This document shows positions 39,501 through 53,649 of a stretch of DNA of 64,000 nucleotides, piece by piece (within the stretch, counting starts at the first letter, position 1; each line of letters starts with the position of its first letter). Below the pieces are notes generated by a model. The model made no database searches and had not been told where the DNA came from. It saw only the letters and a program-made list of their open reading frames with translations. The stretch lies in the NCBI GenBank assembly GCA_018907035.1, contig JACCIC010000285.1, forward strand, positions 1 to 64,000, in the 5' to 3' direction. The translations under genes and the position numbers were made by a program. This DNA is from Sycobia sp. Sy_11. Lineage: Eukaryota > Arthropoda > Insecta > Hymenoptera > Epichrysomallidae.

Positions 39501-41209
39501 AAGAAATAGAAAAAGGTGTCTCACTATAAATATTCGAAAGGTTGAACTGATACACTCACAGCGACAGAACTTCGCACACTAACTCAGGAGACGGTTCTCT
39601 AACGCATGTCTGGTCGAACAATGACTATCACTAGCCTCTCTCCCCACCACAACCTGATTCCTATTATTTTTGAATCTCTGCTCGTATATCCCCCCCCCCT
39701 TCATCCGTACATCTGACTATGCGAATCTTTTATTGTTCGAAGCAGTGCTGTATGTACTTTCCTGTCAATTTCTTTAGGACGCGTGTCGCTTTTTCTTTCT
39801 CGACTTTAATTCAAATCTTTTTTTTTAATGCAGGCTTCACCTTAGGAAAGGGAGCAAGATTCGACGAATAATGTGTGTTGCCCAATACAGGGATGTGATA
39901 TTTGACTAGAAACATCTTGACAGACAGTGCGGAATCAGTCAGCACATTGTCTTAATGAAGAAGCCAGCACTTTTTCTTTCACAATTTCGATCATTCTTTT
40001 CTTATTTTTTCATAGCGTTCAGCGAGAGCATGAAGATAGTAATGTTTATTAATAGTTGGACCTTAAGGAACCCAGTGAAAGTATACAATTTCATATATTT
40101 TATGAATTTTGATTTGATCATTTTCGATTTGTTGACTCTTGGCAAAGTTGAAATCTTCCTGTGCATAGACTGCCGCTTTGTTTCACTATCATAAGTAAAA
40201 AAACCGAGATTTATAAGATGTTATCACTCCTTGTAATAAGTTTGAGCCATTTTCAATCACATTCAAAGTACCAATATAAATATTTCTACAATCTTGTTAT
40301 TGTTACAATGTGAGGATTTTACGCACTATTTTTTCAACCAGTTTTTACCTGTTAAAAGTTTTCATGTAAAATTTGCCGCACGCATTTGTTATCCATTCCT
40401 ATAGATTCAGCAATCACACCAATACTTCATCGATGATCAGATCGAAAAAGATTACCGACTTTGTCGATATTTTCATACGTTTTTGACGTGTAAGGGCGAT
40501 CCGAGCGTGAATTATCATTAACATAATTTCGGCCATCTTGAAAACGCTTAAACCACTTAAATACATGTGAACACGATAAACATTCATTTCTATTCACTTA
40601 TTTCAATAAATTGAAAATGTTGAATTGTATCTTTTCCGAATATCATGCAAAATATCACAACAATCCGCTGCTCGATTGCCTAGATTAGACTGATTTTTTC
40701 TACATGATAGGCATCGCATTTTCAGAATAGGCTTTAAGTTCAACAGCTGAGAGTCGTTAAACTTTCTCACATGTGTATTTCTTCTGTAACAGCAGCAATC
40801 TTTTTACTTAACAGCCGTACCTTGTATAAATGCATCTATTGATTTCTTAAAATAATTATACGTACATTGTATTCGACGTAAGTAAAAAATGGTTCAAGAA
40901 TATAATATAATGCTTATATTAAATATGAATAAAATAATAAATTATAATATTTTTAAATAATACATATGGATAAGTTCTAATTAATTAATTTTTATTAATA
41001 GATTAGAATTAATAATCACTAGACAAGATTTTTGTACTTAAATTTTTTCTTTACTACCTTCTAGAATCAGCCAACATAAATTTCGCTATGTACGTTCAGT
41101 TTATGGAAAATTTGAAAACTCATTTTCGGTAGATTTTTTAGTTCCAATGGAAACTTCTTTAAGATACAGCAATTTATAAAAACAGCGAATAAAAAACGTT
41201 GTTTCATCC

Positions 41210-41242
<33 letters not shown>

Positions 41243-44200
41243 AAAAGAACAATAACAAATCGCATTTCAATGTTTCCGATAGTTATTGGAATACGACAAG
41301 GAATTGAGCGACTTTGAGGACAGGCTGTTCGAGTTTCCTATTCGCTTCCTGCCCAGCTATCCCTTTCAAGAGAATATGAAGGAGGGAGCGCATTACATGC
41401 GGACTCGAGTGCCTGCCTGGTGCGATCGAATCTTGCTGAGTCCAACCGCTAAGTCGCTAGTGAAAGATGTAAGTGAACCTGATTTTTACTAATTTGATAA
41501 TTCTTGGACTATACTCACCACTTGCATTTTGTGCATGATTCTACACATTTAGCATATACGTATTCTTACACTATTTAGCATATACGCATTTATATTTAAA
41601 CAGTTTTCGTCATGCTTATTGCAATTCATATTTTTTCGATTAGCAAATAATATTGAAAAAACCATTATTAAATTCAGTACCAATTGAATTACGTCTATTT
41701 CTAAATAAAAAGTGTAATATCGCATTTAAATTAAAAATTTATTTCACTCAAGCCAGTAAGGATGCAGTCGATCAATAAAAGGACTTCTTTTAAAGTAACT
41801 CACAAAAGCTAATGAACCCATTCTGTAAAGTACTTATTATTAAAAGATCATCGGATTAAAGCAAATGATTTATTTAATTCAAATTACAATTTCAAATACA
41901 TTTTATTTTCAAATACAAACAAAGTACAAGAATCGTGTGCAACAATAATTGAAAAATCACTAAACATATTGGAAAATTCGAAAGAAGCAATTCAATGGGC
42001 ACAAAATTCAAATTTATCAAAAAGCACCAATACCTTACAAACAATTAAATGATTACCACCATCATGTAATTCATCAGAAAATTCTTACTGTATTGAAAAG
42101 AAAAAGATAGGAAACAAAGTATTCATACCGACGAATCTACCGACAATAATACTAAGTAATTAGTTCATCCACAAAAAGTTCAAAATCAAAAGCTAAAACA
42201 CTGAAGACGAACCAGCGGAGCGAAAATTAGGTATATAATTACTTCCAATTAAAAAGATAATCGACAATGAAACACATATCTTAAACTAGTCTCAGTTCAG
42301 ATGGCTTTTAGAAAAAAGATATAAACCAAGAAATATTTAAAAAATCGTATCTCAGTAAACTGAAGATTTAACGATGTAATAAAAATGCTGAATTTCGCAT
42401 ATCAGAATATTGCATCGCGCTGCCTTAAAAATAGATGCTCAAATATTTAAAGAAGAATTTTTTGCAAACCGAAGAAGAAATGGAATACAATTCAGATTCA
42501 TCATTAACTTCAAACAAGAAAATATTTGAAAATGAATGTTACAACATATATTAAAAAAGAACTAAAACTTATATTTTGAAATGTAAGAAGTATTACTCAA
42601 AGAAAAGAAGAATTACCCAAAGTTTTAACAAACATTGACATATTTTATATTCATGAACTTCCGATTCGACCAATTCAGAAAAGCATTTCAATCTCAGTGG
42701 CTCTCAAACATTTTGGAAATATGAGCAGCAGTTAAAAGGAGGATGAGCAGGAATCCTGATTCTTGTATGCAATAACATCGCGTTACACATGATTGGACAC
42801 ATTGAATGTACTAAACAAAGCTTGGAAATTGCAGTACTGAAAATTACAAATTTACAACCCTCGATTGGTATTTTGGTTAACTACTGCCGTAGGACCTCTT
42901 GTAAGACCTCTATCTCAATGAACCAAGAATGAAAATTTTCAAAACATTATACTAATGCCGGACTTTAATGCGCACCATATAAACTGTAATTGCGGGGAAA
43001 TTCATACAAACGGTGAACGTCTTTTAGAAAGTCTTAATAATACCAATTTAATATTACATAATGACAAAATAAATACTTATATGAACTACTCCAATAATAT
43101 AAAATCTAACATAGATTTAATCTTGTCCTAAATTAATATTGCTGATAAGATAAATATCAGTGTGAGCGATAATAGTTTTATTTACCCATTATTTATTGAT
43201 ATTAAAGTAAATCAAACTATTTATCGCAAAAAAATTTTTAAATTAACTCGATATAAAAAAATTGGAACAAAATAAAAGAACATTTTGAAAAGAATTAATA
43301 ATTTTTAATAAATAATTACGATACATTAGCAGTTTCGAGAAATATAATTTTCATATCCATTTAATTCTGAATGCCATTATCACAAATAATCTGAAATGGT
43401 CATTCTTAACGATTAAAAGTATAGCAATCCTGATCAAACGGATAATGCTACAAAGTAAAAAGAATCAGAAAAGCAACTTTAAAAAAGTTTCAATTCACTA
43501 TTAAAGTAGAAGATTAATTAATTATAAAATAGCAGTAATTATAACAATAATAACTTTTCAAAAGAAAAAAAAGAATATTGTCAAAACTTTACCAAAAAAT
43601 GGAAGTTTACTATTAATAGTAATTACGTATGAAATACTGTTAAAATATTAAAAAATAAATGGACTAAAAATCTACACATAAAACTAAACATCTTTAAATA
43701 TACGATAAAATTACTGCAGCTCTCAATAAAATTTTCCCGCCATGATTACATATCAATGAATCCAAACTGGCTTCCTAACTATCAAGAAAATAATTTTCTA
43801 AGTTCAACTTTTAATTTTGTAGATTTCAATATTGTTTTCAGTAGCAAAAACGACCACTCTTCACTCGAGTTAGATGGAATTAGCTACCGATATATAAAAC
43901 TATTATCAACAAAATACAAATACTTCTTTTAGATATATTCAATGAAATGTACAGCAGTCATAACTATCCCAAGGTATTGAAACAATCTTACATACACTTT
44001 GTTCACAGAGCAGACGGTATAATGTAAGACCTATTTCGGTCTCATCGTATCTATGCAATCTTTTGCAAACGCTAATAAAAAATAGGCTAGAATGGTGGAT
44101 CGAACAAAAAAATATTTTACCAAAAAGTCTGTTGGTATTTTTTTCTTATTTTAGATAATTTAACTAATTTAATATTAAATATTGACGAAACATTCAACAA

Positions 44201-45226
44201 AAATAAAGATATTTTAGCTGCTCTTATTATATCCATTTTAGCTCATTGACGTAAGTAGAGTTTTTGACAATGTTAATGTTAATAATATGTTAGAAAACTA
44301 GCTTTAATTGGATGCCCAATCAATCTTATAAACCTTATAAAATTTATAACTTTTGAAAAAACAATATACACAATTTAAATCAAGGAGCGCGGTCGCGCTC
44401 CGATGGCAAGTATCGGTACTATAGTTTGCGGATGACCGTGCTATATGTACGTTAATATTGGGTTCCGAGATTTTCAAATAATTATTGCGTCAATATTAAA
44501 CCATTATATTACTTCTAATTGTGCTTAAAATAAAGCTGTACCAGTATACTTCAATTCAAAAAAAGGTTTATGTAAAAAACATTTATTATACTAAAGTTAT
44601 TAAGTAGTGAATTTTTTTACTCCGTTTTCATTATCTTTCTAGTTATTCAATTTTGTCCACCCGGTAAATACTTACTAGATTTGCGTAAAATCCGAAGTCA
44701 ATAACTAAATCAAGTGGACCAATAGCGCCTCGAAGGCGAGATTGATTTATATATATCATATCATATCATATCATACTTCATATCATATCATACTCATACT
44801 AATTTATAAATACAAAGCGTGTTTTTGTTTGTATACGATAACCAAAAAAACTACTGAACCGATTATTCTGAAATTTGACATATAGCTTCTATAATATCTT
44901 TGGAGGGACATAGGCTATGTTTTGTATTGCAAATCATTTTACTTTCATCAATAAATTAAGTTAACGGTTTTAGCAGTTAGTTTCACCAGCTGCCACTAGG
45001 TGGCGTCTTGAATCACGAACATCAACTCAAAGTAGACCGCTTAAAGTATTAATACTAGGCCAGCTCAGTTGAACGTTCATATACAACTTTGGGATTCGTA
45101 TCCTAAAGAAGGTGTAACGTTAGTTAGTATTACCCTTTTTATTCTTCAGGTTTATCTGACACTACTCTCACACCTTATGGATATCTTTTGATTTTCGTAA
45201 ATCTTATTTTCTCTTATGTGGGAAAA

Positions 45227-45315
<89 letters not shown>

Positions 45316-47495
45316 TTTTGTCTCATACGGGACTAAATTAAACCTTATAGTAATATTCTAATTTATATATACCCCTATCCCCACTCAACTAAAAATTTAG
45401 TAATTGGAATATACAATCATTCCTCTACACCAAATGTTCAAAACCAATCAATTTAATAAAGAATGATAAATTTTATCTAATTTACTTGACTCTAAAATTT
45501 AATTCACATTATTTCGATTCGCTGAAATGTGAATACTTTCAAGACTCTCCTTTTTGTACTTATTACTAATATCATGTTCCAAAATATCTACATTCACAAA
45601 ATGAAAGGTATGTAAAAACTTCAAACAATGTTGTTTTAAACTAGAAGTAATATGTGAACTACGTAAACTATATTTCTGTTCATAAATTCTCTTTTTTAAA
45701 TATCAACTTGTCTGTTCAATGTAACATTGATTACAACCCATGCAATTAATTTTGTAAACAACTTTAGATTTTAAACATAGATGGTCCTTATCTTTGCAAT
45801 TATTAAATAACTTATTTAAATTATTACTATTTTTAAAGAAAATTTGAATGTTATATTTTTGAAATTTTTTTTAATTGTTTCTAACAATTCTCTAACATAT
45901 GGCAAAACAATAATTTAGCCCCTATTAAAATCAACTCTTACGTTATGTCTATTTTCGATATTATAAATGTCAAACAATCTCTCTGCAATTAATCCATTAA
46001 TAAACATTAATTTATTAATATTGGATATCCATTATTAATGAAAATTTCGTTTACTATCTGTAAATTATTCTGTCTAAAATCCTTATGTGACAATTATACT
46101 GTTCTGTCAATGATACCATTCAGTGTAGTTTTTCTATATCAATTAAGCTTCACTTTATTATTATTATATCTAATACATTGATGTCCAAAAAAAGTCAACT
46201 GATTATTGAATCAATTTCTTTTGTAAATTTAATTCTGTCATGTACAGAATTAAAAACATCCACCAATTCATCCACCAATGCACAAAATTCACCTGTGATG
46301 ATTTTACCCTTTTTAAGATATACGATAAAGATTATTCCTTGCGAACCCCAAAAGATAGTCGCCATAACCTTCCCGGCCGAAGGGATTGTCTTCGCCTTTT
46401 TCGCAAGTAGATTCCCCCTTAATAACCCATTATTTAGACTGTTCTTTGTGACTGTGTATTTCGCTGAACCAGCCGCAAACCGTTCTTGCAACACTTCACA
46501 CGATTTCATTTTTCGTCGATCGTGAGCAATCGCAGCACCCACCTGGTGGATAGCTTTTTTATATTCAAATATTGGTGCAAAATATTATATATCCGTTTGC
46601 ACGAAATGCGTATAGCACTAGAAATCTCACGCACTTTGTTCTATCATCCATTACCATATCTTAGATTTTATCAATGATTTCTGAAGAGAAGAAAGTTCAG
46701 CATCTCTTGAAACCACTTATAAACCGTACTAATCGAAGGTACTGAGTCACCATAATACTTAACAAGCTTCTGTTTAATCTCCTGAAGTATTTTGTCTTTA
46801 ATAAAGTAATGTTTATTTAATACACGAAATTCTTTTTCATCCATTTTGTTACAACCACTGAATTTCTTTGATTCAAATGAATGTTATGACTGAAGATCCG
46901 AAAAAAACGAATGTTATGATGAACGAATCGGTCCGGCTGAAATTTGATATGTGTTCTTCCAAGAGACGCTACTAATTAAAAATAATCTCAAGGTGCACCA
47001 GTGCTGCCATCTCTCTGAGTTTACACGGACTTATCAAACGACCCTCGTATATACAGGTGTATTTATATTTGTGTGGAATTTGTTCTAGGACGACGGCGAT
47101 ATGTACGGACGAAGAGGTGAGTAAGGGAGAGAACGCAAGAGGGGAAGGGGGAACTAACGCCGCGCGCGAATTAGAATTGCGCCTGCCTCTGAGAAAGCTT
47201 GAGCTTGAGCACCGACCAAACGATCGAGTTTTTCAGTGCGCGTAGGATATATGAATGACGTTGATGATACCGCGACCCGGTATCTTATCGTCCTTACTCA
47301 GGCCTTCTACGCATGGGCGTCTTGACTTTTCCCGCACGTAATAGTGCGCCATCTCAGGCGAATTCGCCCGCCTCTTGATGAGGCCGTCTTGGGAACCGAC
47401 CACCGCATCTCCAAGAGCCGCCAGCCGCCGTATCCAGACCGACGTGTTCGCATTTAAGCGAATTCACCTCGGGGTTTTGTAAGCGAATACTCATT

Positions 47496-47545
<50 letters not shown>

Positions 47546-50500
47546 TCTCTTCCCCATTATCGTGCGCATCGTCACTGCGGTGACTCTCGACTTGCACTCT
47601 GCGCCTGTGTAGTTTTCCTTCTTGTTTCTGCACACTAGATTTTCTTAAAGTAGACTTTGCCTTTTAATTCTCTGCGTTTATTTTGCCACCTCTGTATCTA
47701 ATCCCGTTCCTAGTCACTACGAAATTTCGCCTCTCGCAGACCGCACCTCTGCTTCGTCAGAAACTTTCGATCGACACACGATTTGTTACACTACAAAAAA
47801 GTTAACAAATAATCTTCCTAAAAATATTATTATACTACTATGTACAAATATGAGTAAGACTTTTCAATTTAAACTTCCCGGGTTTATGGATTCAGACAAA
47901 TGTTTTTATTTTTAAGTTGGTAGTACTGTCAGAGTTATCTGTGTCAAATTCTACGCAATTATTTTCATTTATCATATAATTACGCTTGTGTTTTGAGAGC
48001 AAAGAGAAGTTGTCTCTTCGGTTTTTATAATGTCTGAAATTAATGAATAAAGAAGTAACATTAAATTTTGTGCGCGAAATGAAATATCGGTCGCCGAAAT
48101 ATTCAGAATATTGCAGAAGGCCTTTGGTGAGAAGTCAATGTCAAGAGCAAATGTTTTTGATTGGCACAAATTGTTCAATGAAGATCAAGAACGCGTTGAA
48201 GACGAACCACAGAAAAGACGACCAAGAACATCTAATGATGGGCTACACGTCGACAAAATCAAAGAATTGGTTCTGTAAAATCGTCGATTGACTACTAGAG
48301 CGCTTGCTGATATTATTGGAATTTCAAATGGGTCAGTCAACACTATTTTGAAAGACATTTTGTGCATGAAAGGACTGAAAAATCTCGATTGGTACCGAAA
48401 ACAGTCAATTTTGTTAAAAAAATCGAGCGACTATCGTGCCAAAGGAGAGCGGAGACCGAAAAAATCATGCCAAAGTTGCTCGAATAATCAAGGTTATGCT
48501 CACTGTTTTCTTCGTTTATTGTGGTGTGGTGCATTATAAATTCCTTCCAACCGGCCTCACGGTTAACAAGGAATATTATTTGAATGTTATGCGTGAGTGT
48601 TATTCGTTTACATGAAGGTATGCGTCTCAAAATGCCAGATTTATGGGAAGATAACTCTTGATTTTTGCATCACGATAATACACTAGCTCACACTGTATTG
48701 ATTGTACATGAACATTTCACCAAAAATTCAAGAAATATCGTTCAGCAACTACCGTACTCGCCTGATTTAGCACTATGTGACTTCTGGCTGTTCAGCAAAC
48801 TCAAAAGACCACTTCAGGGACATAGTTTGGATTCGATTGAAGAAGTAAAAGCAGAATCGAAGAAGGAACTTATGGCCATTCCGGAATACGAGTAAAAAAA
48901 ATGTTGCGACAATTGGAAAGAGCGTTGGCATCGTTGCATTGCATCTGGGGGGGGGCGGGTATTTTTAAGGACGATGAATTAAATTAAGAAGAATAAATAA
49001 TGATTTCAAAAGTTATAAATAAAATCTTACTCATATTTGTACACGGTAGTATAATAATTCTCAAATGACAAAGAACTGTTGTCGGAAAAGAACAGGATTC
49101 ATACATTTTAGTAAAAGAAAAATGAAACGTCAAAAACAGCTAGCTTATTTCAATAAATAAAATTATAATAAAATCAAATGACAAAGTATGATTCTTAGGG
49201 GTGATATTCGACTGTAAACTTACATTCGAATGTCATACAATACATGATCGGACCACAAATAGCAAATTTATCGAGGTTAGAGTAACGTTACGTTGTAATT
49301 TGTTTGAAAAATGGGAAAAAGCGAATTGCGCGTGTTGATAAAACATTGTTTTTTAATGGGTAAAACACCATAGAAGCCCAGTAATGACTTGAAAAACATT
49401 ACCCGGACTCCTCCCCATCCAAACCAATGATTTATCGGCGATATGCTGAGTTTAAACGTGGTCGTACGAACACAAATCATGCAGAACATTCTAGTAGGCC
49501 ATTGGAAATCGTTACACCAAAAAATGTGAGTGAAATGTTAAAAATCGTAATGAAATATCGCAAAGTGAAGGTTCGTGATATTGCAGAAATGACACACATA
49601 TCATCTGGAAGCGCATTTACAATCCTTCATGAAAAATTGAAAAGAAAAAGTTTTCTTCCAAGTGGGTGCTGCAGTTGCATTCAATGGAACAAATACAGCA
49701 ACGAGTCGACGAATCAGAGAGCTATTGATCGCTATTTACTCACAATAAAAAGAATTTCCTGCGTGGATACGTAAAAAATGTTGTTTTCATTGTTAGTCTT
49801 AAGACTTATTGAACGACGTGTTAGTTTAAAAATCTTCAAGACTGATATAAAAAAAAAATCCTTACGTTTTAGAAATTAAGAAAACTTATTTAGACTTTTC
49901 TCGGAAAATGGAAGCAGAATAAAATTTTTTTAGGTACCAGCGCACTTAGGAATCTTAGGAAATGAAAATGTCGATATCAACGCGAAAGAAGCTGCAGAAC
50001 ATGAAATACAGAGCACCTTAAAAAATCCCATTTACATATTTAAAACCGTTTAATAACGAACACGTAAGAAAACAAACTGAAAAAATAATTTTAGAAGAGA
50101 GCTCAATAAAAGGTAAAGAATGTTTTACCCTCTTCTATAAATAGTTGAAGAAACCATAGTTACAAGGCATGAACTTATACGGAGACATAATTTCAACAAT
50201 AATTTAGTGTAGATATGGACACAATAGTCTTGCCTGTTCACTTTTTACAATTTATATACTTAAACACTCATTAAGTAATTACACGGAGGAAATAGATTAT
50301 ATTTTATCGTAATGTGCTTTGTACAACCATGAGTGAAAAAAATCATAAATGACTTAACTAAATTAAATACGTCTACTCCTTTCTATGTATACTATTCTAT
50401 ATCAACCGTTAATCAAAATTTCTACAAATATCTGTAATATTATTAGTAAACTAATCTTACTAAGAGATTAGATTGTCCGACGTTTAGTTCCTGAGGATGA

Positions 50501-52193
50501 ACCGTAGCGGTTCGAAACGTCGGACACCAAAGGTGAATCTAAATTTAAGGTGGTGGGAGCAGTCAGGTTGTCCTTTACTAACATAGAATATTGTTTGTAT
50601 TATTTTTATTTTATTTATTATTTTACTTTTTATTTTAGTTTTTATTAATTTTATTTTTATTTTTAATTTTTAATTTTTAATATAATTTATTGTAGTAATA
50701 AACTCTATTTCAGATTCTTCGGGGGTGACTATAAACAAGGAGAGTCTAATTGTCGTTATTTTAGTTAATATATTATATTATGAAGACTGTAAGACCGATA
50801 CAAATATTTATTAATTTAGTATTATAATGAAAATATATTTAATAGCAAACTTATTTTAATTATTACTTTAAATAAAATAATTTTTGACCCATTAGTTAAT
50901 CATTCATATTTAAAAATTTTTTAAAATTAAAATATAATTTTTAATTTTAAAAAATAATACTTATTTGTAATTTGGTATTTTTTGAATGATCCAATGATGA
51001 TTATTAATACTATTGTTATTATTATTATTAAATCTACAGCTTATAATGTAAAATAAGTTAAAAATAAATTAAAATTGGTATTGTACAGGTGACATCTCCC
51101 AATGCTATCGAATACGGTATCATCGGACCAATGACTTGTATGGGTGATCATAAGGTACGTAATTGCACTTTCATGAATTATTTCCTCAAATATGCGAATG
51201 AAAAAGAATAATGATTGATTGAACAAGTCAATATTACATATTGAGAACTTTAATTTGTTTTCCTTTGAGCGAATGAAAGCAGTACAAAGGAGCGAATGTT
51301 AATCTATTAAAAACATACCTTCTCCCAATCCCTGATTCTGAAGGTGAAATATTTTAACGATTCTATTGTGGGTGCAGCCTGTTTTTCTGGAGTTTCAAAT
51401 GAATATTTAAAGCATCACTAAGGTATCTACATTCTATCTCTGCCTCTTAATCAAAACGTCTCTTTGTTTCTTTGTTGTTACGATAATCCTTTTACTTTAG
51501 TACTTAGATTAGATAATCCTTTTTCTTTGTTTTTGCACAGTTTACTTTTGTATTTTGAATCTTATATACATTATGTACTGACAATAAGTTCTTCTTGTTT
51601 TCCATCATATGCTATATATACATTAGTATTTTAGTAAACCCTTGCCCTCTTTTACCCGAAACCTGTTACTGTTCGTCTATATCGGCATTGGCGTCAAAAC
51701 CACTATCAATTTTATGATTATTCATTGAGTATAACAGAAGCCCCATTCGTCTAGTCATCTCGATATTTCTTTCATTCACCTCATCAACGTTGAAGCTATA
51801 TGTAAGTATTCACACATCTTCTTATCTTTAAATTCATCCCCATCGTGCCTTCTCACTTGTTCTAGAAATTTTTGGCTGATTATTTCTTACACTGTTATTT
51901 TGAATACTTGGCTTCTGAAGATTCAGGACGTTAAAACTGCGTCAGTTTTATTGGAAATTTATATTCTTAGCATGAAACTGCAGTCGTCGAACTAGTTTTA
52001 AGTTTTACCTTTAAAAATGTTAGTGAATCATGAATTTAACATTTAATATAAAAATTATTTTGCATTTTCTTTCTTGACATTATATAATTACGTATTCACA
52101 AATGATAATGCTAATCGAAATAAACTGTATTTTATTTTAGCATATTAAACTTTCTAAATATGAATTAATAGATAATGTTGTTTAAATATACTT

Positions 52194-52247
<54 letters not shown>

Positions 52248-53606
52248 TTAAAACACAACAAGATTTTTCTATTATGTTGTATTAGAAAAAAACACTTATT
52301 TAAAAAATTTCTTGTAATTAAATTAAGTTTAATTATATTAAAAATAAATGCAACTTGTACATATGATACTATCCAATGATTATTTACTGAATCGAATGGA
52401 ACTCATTATAGATAGTAGTGCGAGTAGTAGTATACATCGAAAAATATTAAAGCACTCGTTAATCATTATAGAAAACATTATAAAAATTGTTCCCTTTCAT
52501 TATTAAATTATTGATAATTGTTTTAGTAAATATAATTTTCAGGTACAATTCGCAGAAGAAAATTAATAATTTAACTCCTTTTAAATGTTGTTGGCAAAAA
52601 AAAACATAATAAATACCAAAATTTTAAGCCAATTTAATAATTATGGAATTTATCGATTCTTATTAGTTATTATTTAAACCATTGAAAAATTATCGTTACG
52701 GAGTATGTTTGCTAAATTTTCGAAGTTTTTAAATAAATTAAATTTTACTAGATTAAATATTTATAATTTCAAATTAGAGACGTTAATATAATTAAATGAG
52801 CTACTTAAAATCGTTTTATTTTATTTTGTCATCTTAAATTTTTGATATAATATTAAAGCTCGAGATTTAAAATAATGAGAAGGAAACACGGAGTTTATTT
52901 CAACTAACGAAAAAGAACGATCTTAAATTAACTTTTAGGCTATAATTATTATCGTACATTCAGCAAAATTTACTTATCTTCATCTCAACATTTCATATAT
53001 GAATGGAAAATCTATACTTGCATAAATTAAAGAAGTAATAGTTATTTATAATCAATTTTGATATAGCAATATTATTTAAATTGTAATTAAACTATAATAA
53101 AATAAGTAGTAAGAATAATAGTTCATAGTTTGAATCGAGGTGTTAACATTTAACTATATTTACTTATTGTTAGAGTCTCAACGCAGTAACGATAAAAAAG
53201 TGGTTTTAAAAAACTAAAAATAGTGAACTGCAAATAAATATTTTTTATGTATATTATATCAAAAATTGTCTTAAAGTTTACATCCGAAATTTTTAAAAAA
53301 TAATTAAACGTTTGTATGAAATAAATCATGTTTTAAAATGCTACAATAAAGATTAAAAAAGCTACTGCATGTAATTAATCTCGTGCATCGCATTGGAACG
53401 TGTCCTATTTCAAGCTTGGGAATTTAGCAACAATTAATAGCAAATTTCCTATAAATTTTAATGGTTAAATTAGCTATCATTGAGCCTAAAGTAATTAGCA
53501 ATTCATGAGAAAAAGTATCTTGCTGGCATGAGTACACAGAGCGTCCTTCTATTTCTTTAACAAAATTCAGCTGAAAAAATATTAATTAAAAATGTTTAAT
53601 TATCTC

Positions 53607-53649
<43 letters not shown>

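Noticed and set aside
46178..46525. Plus-strand ORF of 115 codons
   Set aside because: It is antisense to a mariner transposase whose motifs (KKAKTIPSAGKVMATIFWGS) read on the minus strand.
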